Shown: piece by piece, positions 27,512 to 34,996 of the stretch
Numbering within the stretch: the stretch's first letter is position 1
Layout: the number at the start of each line of letters is the position of its first letter
Assembly: GCF_900312815.1 (NCBI RefSeq)
Contig: NZ_OMPE01000009.1
Span: 1,178,001-1,242,000 of the forward strand
DNA from: Aquimarina sp. AU474
GTDB lineage: Bacteria > Bacteroidota > Bacteroidia > Flavobacteriales > Flavobacteriaceae
Reading direction: 5' to 3'
Length of the DNA stretch: 64,000 nucleotides
Translations under genes and position numbers: made by a program
The notes under the pieces: generated by a model
Seen by the model: only the letters and a program-made list of their open reading frames with translations
Databases searched by the model: none
Told to the model about the DNA's origin: nothing

Positions 27512-28807
27512 ATGGCCAAGAATTTTATTGAAGAATTACAGTGGAGAGGGATGTTGCATGATGCAATGCCAGGAACCGAAGAATACCTTATGGAGCAAAT
27601 GAGATCGGCTTATGTAGGGTTTGATCCTACCGCCGATTCATTACATATTGGTAATTTGGTACCTATTATGTTATTGGCGCATTATCAAAGAGCTGGTCAT
27701 AAACCTTTTGCCTTGGTAGGAGGAGCTACTGGAATGATTGGTGATCCGTCAGGAAAATCGGCAGAGCGTAATCTTTTGGATGAAAAAACATTGCGCCATA
27801 ATCAAGAAGCTATAAAATCACAATTATCAAGATTTTTGGATTTTGAAAGTGATGCGCCTAATGCAGCGGTTTTGGTAAATAATTATGATTGGATGAAAGA
27901 ATTTTCATTTCTTGATTTTATTAGAGACGTGGGTAAACACATTACTGTAAACTATATGATGGCCAAAGATTCTGTAAAGAACAGAATTTCTTCAGAATCT
28001 TCAGAAGGTATGTCGTTTACAGAATTTACTTATCAATTGGTACAAGGATATGATTTTTTGCATCTGTATAGAGCACATGAGTGTACTTTACAAATGGGAG
28101 GAAGTGATCAGTGGGGTAATATTACTACAGGAACAGAGTTGATCAGAAGGATTGCAGGAGGAAAAGGATATGCACTTACCTGCCCATTAATTACAAAATC
28201 TGATGGTTCTAAGTTTGGAAAATCTGAAGGAGGAAATGTATGGTTAGATGCAAATAGAACCTCTTCGTATAAGTTTTACCAATACTGGTTAAATACTAGT
28301 GATGAAGATGCAGAAAAGTATATTAAGATTTTTACGTTCTTGACCAAAGATGAAATTGATACTCTCGTTGCAGAACATAAAGAAGCTCCGCATATGCGAA
28401 TCTTACAAAAGAAATTGGCTAATGAGGTTACGGTAATTGTTCATTCCAAAGAAGATTTAGACAATGCTATAAAAGCATCTAATATCCTTTTCGGGAAATC
28501 GACTTCGGCAGATTTAAAAGATTTGGATGAAGCTACTTTTTTAGATGTTTTTGACGGGGTGCCGCAAGCTGAGATTTCTAAAGAGACTATAAATACAGGT
28601 CTTGATATAATCGGAGCGCTTGCAGAACAAACGGGTTTCTTAAAATCTAATGGAGAAGCGAGAAGAGCATTAAAAGAAAATTCAATATCTGTAAACAAAG
28701 AAAAAGTAAATGATAGTTTTTCAATATCAGATAAAGATTTGATCAATGATCAATTTGTATTATTACAAAGAGGAAAGAAAAATTATTTTATTATTAGAGC
28801 AGTATAA
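27512..28807 (+). CDS. tyrS: Tyrosyl-tRNA synthetase
   Basis: A 431-residue class I synthetase. The ATP site appears as HIGN (45-48, in SLHIGNLVP) and KFGKS (234-238). The tyrosine pocket is in [10 protein letters not shown] (34-43) and [11 protein letters not shown]. The C-terminal S4 RNA-binding domain (about 360-425) is complete. Length is normal for the bacterial TyrRS type. Confidence 0.97.
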   Translation: MAKNFIEELQWRGMLHDAMPGTEEYLMEQMRSAYVGFDPTADSLHIGNLVPIMLLAHYQRAGHKPFALVGGATGMIGDPSGKSAERNLLDEKTLRHNQEAIKSQLSRFLDFESDAPNAAVLVNNYDWMKEFSFLDFIRDVGKHITVNYMMAKDSVKNRISSESSEGMSFTEFTYQLVQGYDFLHLYRAHECTLQMGGSDQWGNITTGTELIRRIAGGKGYALTCPLITKSDGSKFGKSEGGNVWLDANRTSSYKFYQYWLNTSDEDAEKYIKIFTFLTKDEIDTLVAEHKEAPHMRILQKKLANEVTVIVHSKEDLDNAIKASNILFGKSTSADLKDLDEATFLDVFDGVPQAEISKETINTGLDIIGALAEQTGFLKSNGEARRALKENSISVNKEKVNDSFSISDKDLINDQFVLLQRGKKNYFIIRAV

Positions 28808-28821
28808 AAGTTGCTTAACAT

Positions 28822-28863
28822 AAAAAAACAAAGCCTACGTAGAAAGAATTCTAGTAGGCTTTG
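28822..28863 (-). terminator. Terminator of the first YHS gene
   Basis: Ten-bp stem CAAAGCCTAC/GTAGGCTTTG (28829-28838 with 28854-28863). Read on the - strand it runs into a T-rich tract (complement of 28822-28828), placing it 75 bases after the YHS stop. It may also slow transcription from tyrS. Confidence 0.7.
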
Positions 28864-28937
28864 TCAACTAACCAATCAATTATTGAAAAAAACTTAGCAA
28901 TTAATACAGTTCGACGTAACTGCATTAAAAGTATTTT

Positions 28938-29387
28938 CTATTTTTTTGCTTTTATTTTTTGCCAATTTACGTCTGCTTTTGTTTGCAATTTTTTAGCATC
29001 TTCTTCTATCCATTTATCCAAAGTATTAATGCCCCACGAATTATAAAATAGATATAATTTTCCGTCTCTTACTTCAAAAGTCTTAGGATTTATATCTACC
29101 TTTTCACTATTTACCGCTACTGCATATGCGCAGTATCCTCCATACTGTGGCACAAACTTTTCTGGGTTACTATTAAATTTTTTCAAGTTTGCTTGAGTTG
29201 CAAATTTATATTTTACGTTATCATGAGTTGCAGTAAACTTACTATCTCCTTTTACAGCCTTATTATTAAAGTATTCTGTTACGTCATACCCTTCTGCAAT
29301 AAAATTTTTGGCGGTATTATAATCTATTTGCTGTGCGCTTAATGTGAGGGCAAAAAACAGAAATAATATAGTGAGTTTACTTTTCAT
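28938..29387 (-). CDS. Secreted YHS-domain protein, copy 1
   Basis: A 149-residue protein with a signal peptide (1-18, cleavage likely after LSA before QQIDY). A YHS-like domain follows at about 32-95 (EGYDVTEYFNNKAVKGDSKF, then YGGYCAYAV). YHS domains have been proposed to bind metals. The C-terminal part includes KLYLFYNSWG. It is about three-quarters identical to the neighbouring copy at 29629-30078, with the same length, and the flanks match too, so the two arose by a local duplication. Function unknown. Confidence 0.85.
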   Translation of the reverse strand: MKSKLTILFLFFALTLSAQQIDYNTAKNFIAEGYDVTEYFNNKAVKGDSKFTATHDNVKYKFATQANLKKFNSNPEKFVPQYGGYCAYAVAVNSEKVDINPKTFEVRDGKLYLFYNSWGINTLDKWIEEDAKKLQTKADVNWQKIKAKK

Positions 29388-29540
29388 TTTATGAGTTATC
29401 TTATGGTCTCGTTTAGTAAGTCGTAAAAAAAATCTATCATTACAAAATTAACATAATTATAAGATATTTAAGTAGTTACATCCGTTTTGGGCACTGTATT
29501 TACATTTGTGATAAACCCTAAACAAGTTTTGTAAAGAATA

Positions 29541-29573
29541 AAACCTGCTAGATAATTATCTAAGCAGGCTTTA
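29541..29573 (-). terminator. Terminator of the second YHS gene
   Basis: An imperfect hairpin (29544-29569) with CCTGC..TAGATA pairing TATCTA..GCAGG and one bulge, followed on the - strand by a T-rich tract. It is in the position equivalent to the hairpin after copy 1. Confidence 0.6.
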
Positions 29574-29628
29574 TAAACTAACCAATCAATTAAAACTTAG
29601 CGGTCTATATCGTTATCGATGAATTCGA

Positions 29629-30078
29629 TTAATTTTTGAGTTTTATTTTTGCCCAATTTACGTCGGCCTTAGGTTTTAATTTTTCTGCGCCTTCTTCTTT
29701 CCATTTCTTGTGAGTATTGGTTCCCCAAGAATTATAGAATAGGTAGAGTTTGCCATTATTTATTTCAAAAGTCTCTGGGTCGATATCTACTTTATCGGCT
29801 TTTGTTGCTACAGCATAAGAACAGTATCCTCCGTATTGTGGCATAAATTTTTTTGGATTACTATTAAATTTTTCCAGATTTGCTTTGGTGGCAAATTTAT
29901 ATTTTACGTTGTTATGAGTTGCAGTAAATTTACTGTCTCCTTTTACTGCTTTATTGTTAAAATATTCGGTTACATCGTAGCCTTCTGCAACAAACCCTTT
30001 ATTAGTGTTGTAGTCTATTTGTTGTGCGTTTATATTAATAGCAAAAACAAAGAAAAGTGTGGTTATTAATGTTTTCAT
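29629..30078 (-). CDS. Secreted YHS-domain protein, copy 2
   Basis: A 149-residue paralogue of the gene at 28938. Signal peptide (1-18), YHS-like domain with EGYDVTEYFNNKAVKGDSKF and YGGYCSYAV, then KLYLFYNSWG. Differences concentrate in the signal peptide and surface-type Lys/Glu/Gln positions, as expected for duplicates kept under purifying selection. Both contain one Cys in the domain. It is transcribed on its own; the region upstream (30079-30223) shows only the block shared with copy 1. Confidence 0.85.
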   Translation of the reverse strand: MKTLITTLFFVFAININAQQIDYNTNKGFVAEGYDVTEYFNNKAVKGDSKFTATHNNVKYKFATKANLEKFNSNPKKFMPQYGGYCSYAVATKADKVDIDPETFEINNGKLYLFYNSWGTNTHKKWKEEGAEKLKPKADVNWAKIKLKN

Positions 30079-30223
30079 TTTACGATTATTTATGGTTCGG
30101 AGTTTAGATCGTAAAAAAATGAAATCATTACAGATGTAATGTAATTATGTTTTGATAATCAGTCGAAAACCTTGTTATTAGTATGCGCCAGGGATAATTA
30201 TTTTTTTGACTTTAACGTAAGGA

Positions 30224-30742
30224 TTACAATAGAAAATTCGAAGTTTCGGGATAAGGAACCAATGCGCTAATCAATAGACTAATACTGTCTTTTGCAATCA
30301 GTGTAATTGATAATAAAGTTGCTGTAACAACAATAGCTGTGGCAACATTGTTTCGTTGGATATCCTTAAACTCGTTCACCCCTTTTGTAAGTGCAGAAAA
30401 GAGTAAGAATACCGAGGTGTTAATGATCACTGCAAATCCAAACCCAATCAATAAGTATAATCCAGAATATTGTATGATTTTTCCAAATGTAATGTCATTT
30501 CCTGTAGACATGGATAAACGCACCATATTTGTAATAGAAGGTATAATTTCGCCCAGAATAATCCCAATAGAAAGAATAATACCAGCTGTAAAAACCGAGA
30601 ATGCCATATTGTTTTCTCCTAATGGAATGTTTTTAAAGAATACTTTTTGTAGTATTCTAAAAGAAATAAATAAGATCAATACAGAAACGACAATAGCCAA
30701 TGCTATTTCTATAAAAGCAAGAGTTAATAGTTTAGTTTGCAT
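30224..30742 (-). CDS. DUF350 membrane protein
   Basis: A 172-residue protein with four to five hydrophobic helices in two internal halves. Each half has the DUF350 pattern N-N-x-A followed by a helix (NNMAFSVFTAGIILSIGIIL at about 44-63, NNVATAIVVTATLLSITLIA in the second half). In other bacteria DUF350 proteins neighbour ATP-grasp ligases and peptidase-like genes; here it is last in an operon with a transglutaminase-like and a LuxE-like gene. It overlaps the upstream gene by 11 bases, so translation is coupled. Confidence 0.78.
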   Translation of the reverse strand: MQTKLLTLAFIEIALAIVVSVLILFISFRILQKVFFKNIPLGENNMAFSVFTAGIILSIGIILGEIIPSITNMVRLSMSTGNDITFGKIIQYSGLYLLIGFGFAVIINTSVFLLFSALTKGVNEFKDIQRNNVATAIVVTATLLSITLIAKDSISLLISALVPYPETSNFLL

Positions 30743-31772
30743 GATGTTGAGTATTAGTAAGCATGATATGCCAATGATTTATATTATTAAAACTACGAGG
30801 TAATGTCCCTATTGTAAAATGTTTATTTGTGGTTTCCCATACATAATATCGCTTTCCGTTATGAAGTTTATATGTGCCTTTTGCAGGGATTTCAAGTCCA
30901 AGGATAGAATGTTTGTAGTAATCACTGTTAAGAATAGCTACATTGTATCCAAAATGACTTAGTATAGCATATATGATAACAGTTCTGGTATCGCAATCTC
31001 CTTTAAGATTACCCATAAAACCTACAGGATTTTGAATGCCATAAGGGATACCGCCAATACAACAATCTGGACATCTTTCTAATATACTACGAATGGAGGG
31101 TTCATATTTCTCTGGAGATTCACAATGACTTTCAAAAACTAAAGCGTAAGGGATATCTTGTATAAAAGTTACTACCATATCGGCAAATTCAAATCTATTA
31201 AGAGTTTGAGAGGCTTGTATTTCTTCTAATTTTTTCAAGATAAGATCTAATCTCGGGGTGTCTGCAACGGCTAAGGATTGATATAAATTTCCCCATGAAA
31301 ATTTGCGATGTTTTGAGCGGTTATCAAAATACTCCTTTTTAGATATAGTGTAATCCTGTTCTCGCACAGAGAAATTTCCCTCAAAAGAATTTCCATAATT
31401 ATCTTTCCATTCTCTTTGTTGGCTAAGTAGTACAATAGAATCTCCTTTCTCAAAAATTGTTTCTCGATAAATATCTTCAGAAATATTAGACTTCACTTCA
31501 TTTTCTTGATAGGTAGGTAAGTTATTCAGTACAGCTTTAACACCTACCAAAGAAATAAGTAATAACAAACTGTAAAGAACATATTTCCAAGCATTTTTTT
31601 TGGTTTTTTTATGTTCAATTCTACCATAGATCATGGAGATAGATAAGAGTAAGAAACCAAAGGCTGTTAACGTAGAAATCATTAAGAGCGACTTCACAAA
31701 GCTGCTTAGCACTACTGATGTTAATACAATAGCCGAAAATTGAAAACAGCCTAATCCTTTATTTTTTGCCAT
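30732..31772 (-). CDS. Membrane-anchored transglutaminase-like protein
   Basis: A 346-residue protein. Three hydrophobic segments (about 11-30, 33-52, 64-83) anchor a large extracytoplasmic domain. A transglutaminase/papain-like site is suggested by LKGDCDTRTVIIYAIL (257-272, Cys260), His288 in DYYKHSILGL and Glu313 in YYVWETT, where an Asp is more usual. A CPDCC cluster (234-238) lies before the Cys motif. Such domains act as proteases, amidases or crosslinkers; which applies is unknown. It starts one base after the LuxE-like stop and overlaps DUF350. Confidence 0.75.
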   Translation of the reverse strand: MAKNKGLGCFQFSAIVLTSVVLSSFVKSLLMISTLTAFGFLLLSISMIYGRIEHKKTKKNAWKYVLYSLLLLISLVGVKAVLNNLPTYQENEVKSNISEDIYRETIFEKGDSIVLLSQQREWKDNYGNSFEGNFSVREQDYTISKKEYFDNRSKHRKFSWGNLYQSLAVADTPRLDLILKKLEEIQASQTLNRFEFADMVVTFIQDIPYALVFESHCESPEKYEPSIRSILERCPDCCIGGIPYGIQNPVGFMGNLKGDCDTRTVIIYAILSHFGYNVAILNSDYYKHSILGLEIPAKGTYKLHNGKRYYVWETTNKHFTIGTLPRSFNNINHWHIMLTNTQHHAN

Positions 31773-31773
31773 A

Positions 31774-32754
31774 TCATAAAGCCATTAAATTGCATCCTCG
31801 AATATCACTATGATCAAAACGACCTATAACTTGAAAGCTTCCGTCGTTTTGAATTTTTCCTAAGTCTTGAGTGGCAATAAATGAACAAGAGTTAATATTT
31901 GCTAAATCTATTATGTTGATTCCGCCTGTTTTACCAGTTTCAATACCAGAAAGTGGGTCTTCTGGGTTTCTAATAGAAACTTTCATCCATGGAGGGCAAT
32001 AAAATATACCCGCTCCTTGTGAGTATGCTTGTGACAACAACTCGGTCATGCCATATTCGCTATGGATTTTAGAAACTCCAAATCCATCAATTAGAATTTT
32101 ATGAAGTTCTTCTCGAATAATTTCTTTTCTTCTTCCTTTCATACCTCCGGTTTCCATAATGACTACATTGTCATTTAAGGTTATCGAATAGTTTTCAATA
32201 AGATCTAGTAAAGCAAAAGAAACACCTAGAAGAAGTATTTTTTTTTGTTCTGTGATTAATTTTTGAAGTGTGTGAACTAATTTTTCGATTTCATAAAGAT
32301 AAAATCCACTTTCGGATTGGGTGCTATCCTCAATCAATTTTTCAGCCATATACACTAGAGAGGAACCTTCTCTTTCTAGATAAGAAGGTAGTACAGCTAA
32401 TACAACATATTCTGAAATATCTCCGTAAAAATGAGCAAACCCTTTTCTAAAGCTTTTTTCATAAATACTAAGATCACTAACGTAGTGTTTACTAACCACA
32501 CTGCCTGTAGTACCGCTACTGGTGAAAATTTTCTGTGTTAATGAAGTAGTGCTGGTTATTTTTTCTTGTTTAAAAAATTGTATTGGAAGAAAAGGAATAT
32601 TGTGAACACAAGTAACCGATGCTTTTGTGATTCCTAAAAGGTTACAAAATCTCTGATACGTATTATTATTTATATATTGATGATGAAATACTTTTATTGC
32701 GGCTTGTTCAAAATCACTATTATTTTGAATAGAAAAAATAGTATCAACAAGCAT
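31774..32754 (-). CDS. LuxE/PaaK-like acyl-protein synthetase family protein
   Basis: A 326-residue AMP-forming adenylating enzyme. The nucleotide loop FTSSGTTGSV is at 77-86, ETGGMKGRRKEI is central, and SEYGMTELLSQAY matches the family's adenine-site motif. LuxE activates fatty acids for luciferase aldehyde supply, but no other lux genes are here. The type is common in flavobacteria, with unknown substrate. It heads a three-gene operon with a transglutaminase-like and a DUF350 protein. Confidence 0.85.
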   Translation of the reverse strand: MLVDTIFSIQNNSDFEQAAIKVFHHQYINNNTYQRFCNLLGITKASVTCVHNIPFLPIQFFKQEKITSTTSLTQKIFTSSGTTGSVVSKHYVSDLSIYEKSFRKGFAHFYGDISEYVVLAVLPSYLEREGSSLVYMAEKLIEDSTQSESGFYLYEIEKLVHTLQKLITEQKKILLLGVSFALLDLIENYSITLNDNVVIMETGGMKGRRKEIIREELHKILIDGFGVSKIHSEYGMTELLSQAYSQGAGIFYCPPWMKVSIRNPEDPLSGIETGKTGGINIIDLANINSCSFIATQDLGKIQNDGSFQVIGRFDHSDIRGCNLMAL

Positions 32755-32866
32755 AATGTGTATTCAACGATTTAGTGAAGAACAAAGGTATAAAAAAGGC
32801 GTTCCCTTTTGAATAATTTTCAAAAAGATATTACACACTAACTACGTAAGAATACGAAGTACTCTA

Positions 32867-33214
32867 TTATTCAATAATGAGTTTGAGAGTGTCTTGACTA
32901 TTGCCTTCTGTAATTTTAATTACGTAAACTCCAGGATTTAAATTACTGATATTTAACTCCTTACCTATCAAAACTTTGAACAATACTTGTTTGCCAAGAA
33001 CTGTAAAAATTTTAACTGTTTTGGTTAATTGTAAATCAGAGGTAATATATAGAATATCTCCAGTTGCAGGATTAGGAAAAACTCGTAATCCATCAATCTT
33101 TTGTAGGGCTTTTGTTTCTTGTCTTGGAGGTGTGTTTGGTTGTGCCTGCATTCCTGAAGTGAAAGACAAGCATATCAAACCGACAAATGTTAATAACAAG
33201 TAGATTTTTTTCAT
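32867..33214 (-). CDS. Minimal type IX secretion substrate (signal peptide plus sorting domain)
   Basis: A 115-residue protein: signal peptide (1-24, ending SGMQA), a 15-residue linker and a type A C-terminal sorting domain (about 40-115). The domain has FPNPATGDILYI, KIFTVLGKQV and LNISNLNPGVYVIKITEG, the three conserved blocks. The terminus ends KLIIE rather than the usual basic residue. There is essentially no cargo. It may be a remnant of a larger secreted protein or a true small surface protein. A single gene. Confidence 0.82.
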   Translation of the reverse strand: MKKIYLLLTFVGLICLSFTSGMQAQPNTPPRQETKALQKIDGLRVFPNPATGDILYITSDLQLTKTVKIFTVLGKQVLFKVLIGKELNISNLNPGVYVIKITEGNSQDTLKLIIE

Positions 33215-33348
33215 ACAAAATTATTTTGGGGCAATAAATATACAATATAAAAATTAAAAACCGAGTATATCATATGCACACTTTTATGTTAAAACCTAAT
33301 AAAAAGGCAACCCTGCCCGCAAATTACGGTTTTTACTTCGAATATAGT

Positions 33349-33379
33349 TTTGAAATTCAAAAATAATGCCGCATATTTG
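33349..33379 (+). promoter_or_regulatory. Promoter of the MATE exporter gene
   Basis: TTTG at 33349-33352 and CATATTTG at 33372-33379 (one mismatch to TAnnTTTG) are separated by exactly 19 bases, the Bacteroidota optimum. It predicts a leader of about 120 bases before the ATG. Confidence 0.6.
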
Positions 33380-33443
33380 TTCCATCATGAAGTTATAAAG
33401 AATTTATGTACATAATTGTGCAAATAGACACCCCGATTTTTAG

Positions 33444-33479
33444 AGGCTAAGGATTTCTTCCCTTGGCTCGTCTTTTTTT
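33444..33479 (+). promoter_or_regulatory. Terminator-like hairpin in the MATE leader (possible attenuator)
   Basis: A stem GGCTAAGG/CCTTGGCT (33445-33452 with 33461-33468, two G-T pairs), eight-base loop, then a T7 run, ending only 27 bases before the MATE ATG and downstream of the promoter at 33349. A terminator inside a leader suggests conditional read-through; not proven. Confidence 0.45.
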
Positions 33480-33506
33480 ATTTCTAATTTTTTATTTCTT
33501 AATATC

Positions 33507-34913
33507 ATGACTCAAAATAAACTCACGTTACAACGTTTATTCTCTTATTTTAAAACCGCCGTATCTGGCAAAGAACAGGAATTTACTTCTGGAAGCATTC
33601 GCAGGGCAATTTTTATGTTATCAGTACCTATGGTGCTAGAAATGATGATGGAATCTGTATTCTTTTTGGTAGATGCATATTTCGTGTCGAGTCTAGGTGC
33701 AGATGCCATTGCTACCGTTGGACTTACAGAATCAGTGCTCACCTTGGTCTATGCAATTGCTATAGGACTTAGTATGGGTGTTACTGCTATTGTGGCTCGT
33801 AGAATAGGAGAAAAAGATATTGCAGGAGCATCACAAACCGCAATACAATCTATATTATTGGGTATTGGTGTAGCGATTGTAATAAGTATTATAGGGATTA
33901 TTTTTCCTAAAGAAATTCTTGGTTTGATGGGAGCAGAACCAGAACTAATTGCTAATGGCTATGGATATACCCAGGTGTTATTAGGTGGCAATGTTACCAT
34001 TATGCTCTTGTTTTTAATCAATGCTGTTTTTCGGGGAGCTGGAGATGCTTCAGTTGCAATGAGAGTATTGATTTTTTCTAATGTGCTAAATATTATCCTG
34101 GATCCGATGTTTATCTTTGGATTTGGCCCAATCCCAGCTTTTGGAGTTCAAGGAGCTGCAATAGCTACCACTATCGGAAGAGGTAGTGCTGTAATTTTTC
34201 AGCTTTTGATTCTTTTTTATGGCTGGAGTAAGATCAAAGTAGCCTTCAGAGATGTTGTTTTTCGTGCAGGAATTATGATGAACTTAATCAAAGTTTCTTT
34301 AGGAGGGATTGGTCAATTTATTATAGGCACTTCTAGTTGGGTGTTTTTGATGCGTATTATGGCCGAATTTGGAAGTGAAGTATTAGCAGGATATACAATT
34401 GCCATACGAGTACTTATGTTTACGTTAATGCCTTCTTGGGGAATGAGTAATGCGGCTGCCACTTTAGTAGGGCAAAATTTAGGAGCTCAAAAACCGGAAC
34501 GAGCAGAACAATCTGTATGGAAAACAGGTAAGTACAATGCGCTTTTTATGTTGGTAGTATCTTTGTTTTATCTATTCTTTGCAGAAGCTATTATCAAAAT
34601 CTTTAGCGATGAAGCACAAGTTATAGAATATGGTGCGCTAAGTTTACGTGTAATCGCTGCAGGATATGTATTCTATGCCTACGGAATGGTAGTTATACAA
34701 TCTTTTAATGGCGCGGGAGATACTAAAACACCTACGGTTATTAATTTCTTTTGTTTTTGGGTGTTTCAATTACCATTTGCGTACTTGGCGGCTTTAGTTT
34801 TTAAATGGGGCGCCATGGGTGTCTTTTTGGCCATTACCTTTGCTGAAGTCTTAATCGCAGTAATTGGTATTATCTGGTTTAAAAAAGGAAAATGGAAGGC
34901 CGTAAAGGTTTAG
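33507..34913 (+). CDS. MATE family efflux transporter
   Basis: A 468-residue inner-membrane antiporter with twelve predicted helices in two homologous halves. Typical MATE segments include SVPMVLEMMMESVFFLVDAY near residue 40-60, GADAIATVGLTES and, in the second half, GWGMSNAAATLVGQNLGA-like sequence. MATE proteins export drugs or metabolites using Na+ or H+. An N-terminal extension of about 30 residues precedes the first helix. It is monocistronic, ending at the bidirectional terminator. Confidence 0.93.
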   Translation: MTQNKLTLQRLFSYFKTAVSGKEQEFTSGSIRRAIFMLSVPMVLEMMMESVFFLVDAYFVSSLGADAIATVGLTESVLTLVYAIAIGLSMGVTAIVARRIGEKDIAGASQTAIQSILLGIGVAIVISIIGIIFPKEILGLMGAEPELIANGYGYTQVLLGGNVTIMLLFLINAVFRGAGDASVAMRVLIFSNVLNIILDPMFIFGFGPIPAFGVQGAAIATTIGRGSAVIFQLLILFYGWSKIKVAFRDVVFRAGIMMNLIKVSLGGIGQFIIGTSSWVFLMRIMAEFGSEVLAGYTIAIRVLMFTLMPSWGMSNAAATLVGQNLGAQKPERAEQSVWKTGKYNALFMLVVSLFYLFFAEAIIKIFSDEAQVIEYGALSLRVIAAGYVFYAYGMVVIQSFNGAGDTKTPTVINFFCFWVFQLPFAYLAALVFKWGAMGVFLAITFAEVLIAVIGIIWFKKGKWKAVKV

Positions 34914-34935
34914 TAACATCACGTGTGATAAAATA

Positions 34936-34970
34936 AATAATAAGGCTACCAATTTTGGTAGCCTTATTTG
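34936..34970. terminator. Bidirectional terminator between MATE gene and TonB receptor 1
   Basis: A stem AATAAGGCTACCAA/TTGGTAGCCTTATT with A and T runs on both sides. It serves both convergent genes. Confidence 0.88.
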
Positions 34971-34996
34971 TTTGTAAGCTATAATGTTCTTTTACA

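Larger units (their letters stand above)
28829..30141. repeat. Tandem duplication of a YHS transcription unit
   Basis: Two units, about 28829-29448 and 29541-30141, share the coding region, the sequence just after the stop and its hairpin (AACTAACCAATCAATT occurs in both, at about 28866 and 29577), and a conserved upstream block (TTATGGT, then GTAAAAAAA and ATCATTACA). The copy thus includes promoter, gene and terminator. Confidence 0.75.

Noticed and set aside
28861-29046. Short + strand frame over the end of the first YHS gene
   Set aside because: Overlaps a terminator and a real gene on the other strand; composition looks random.
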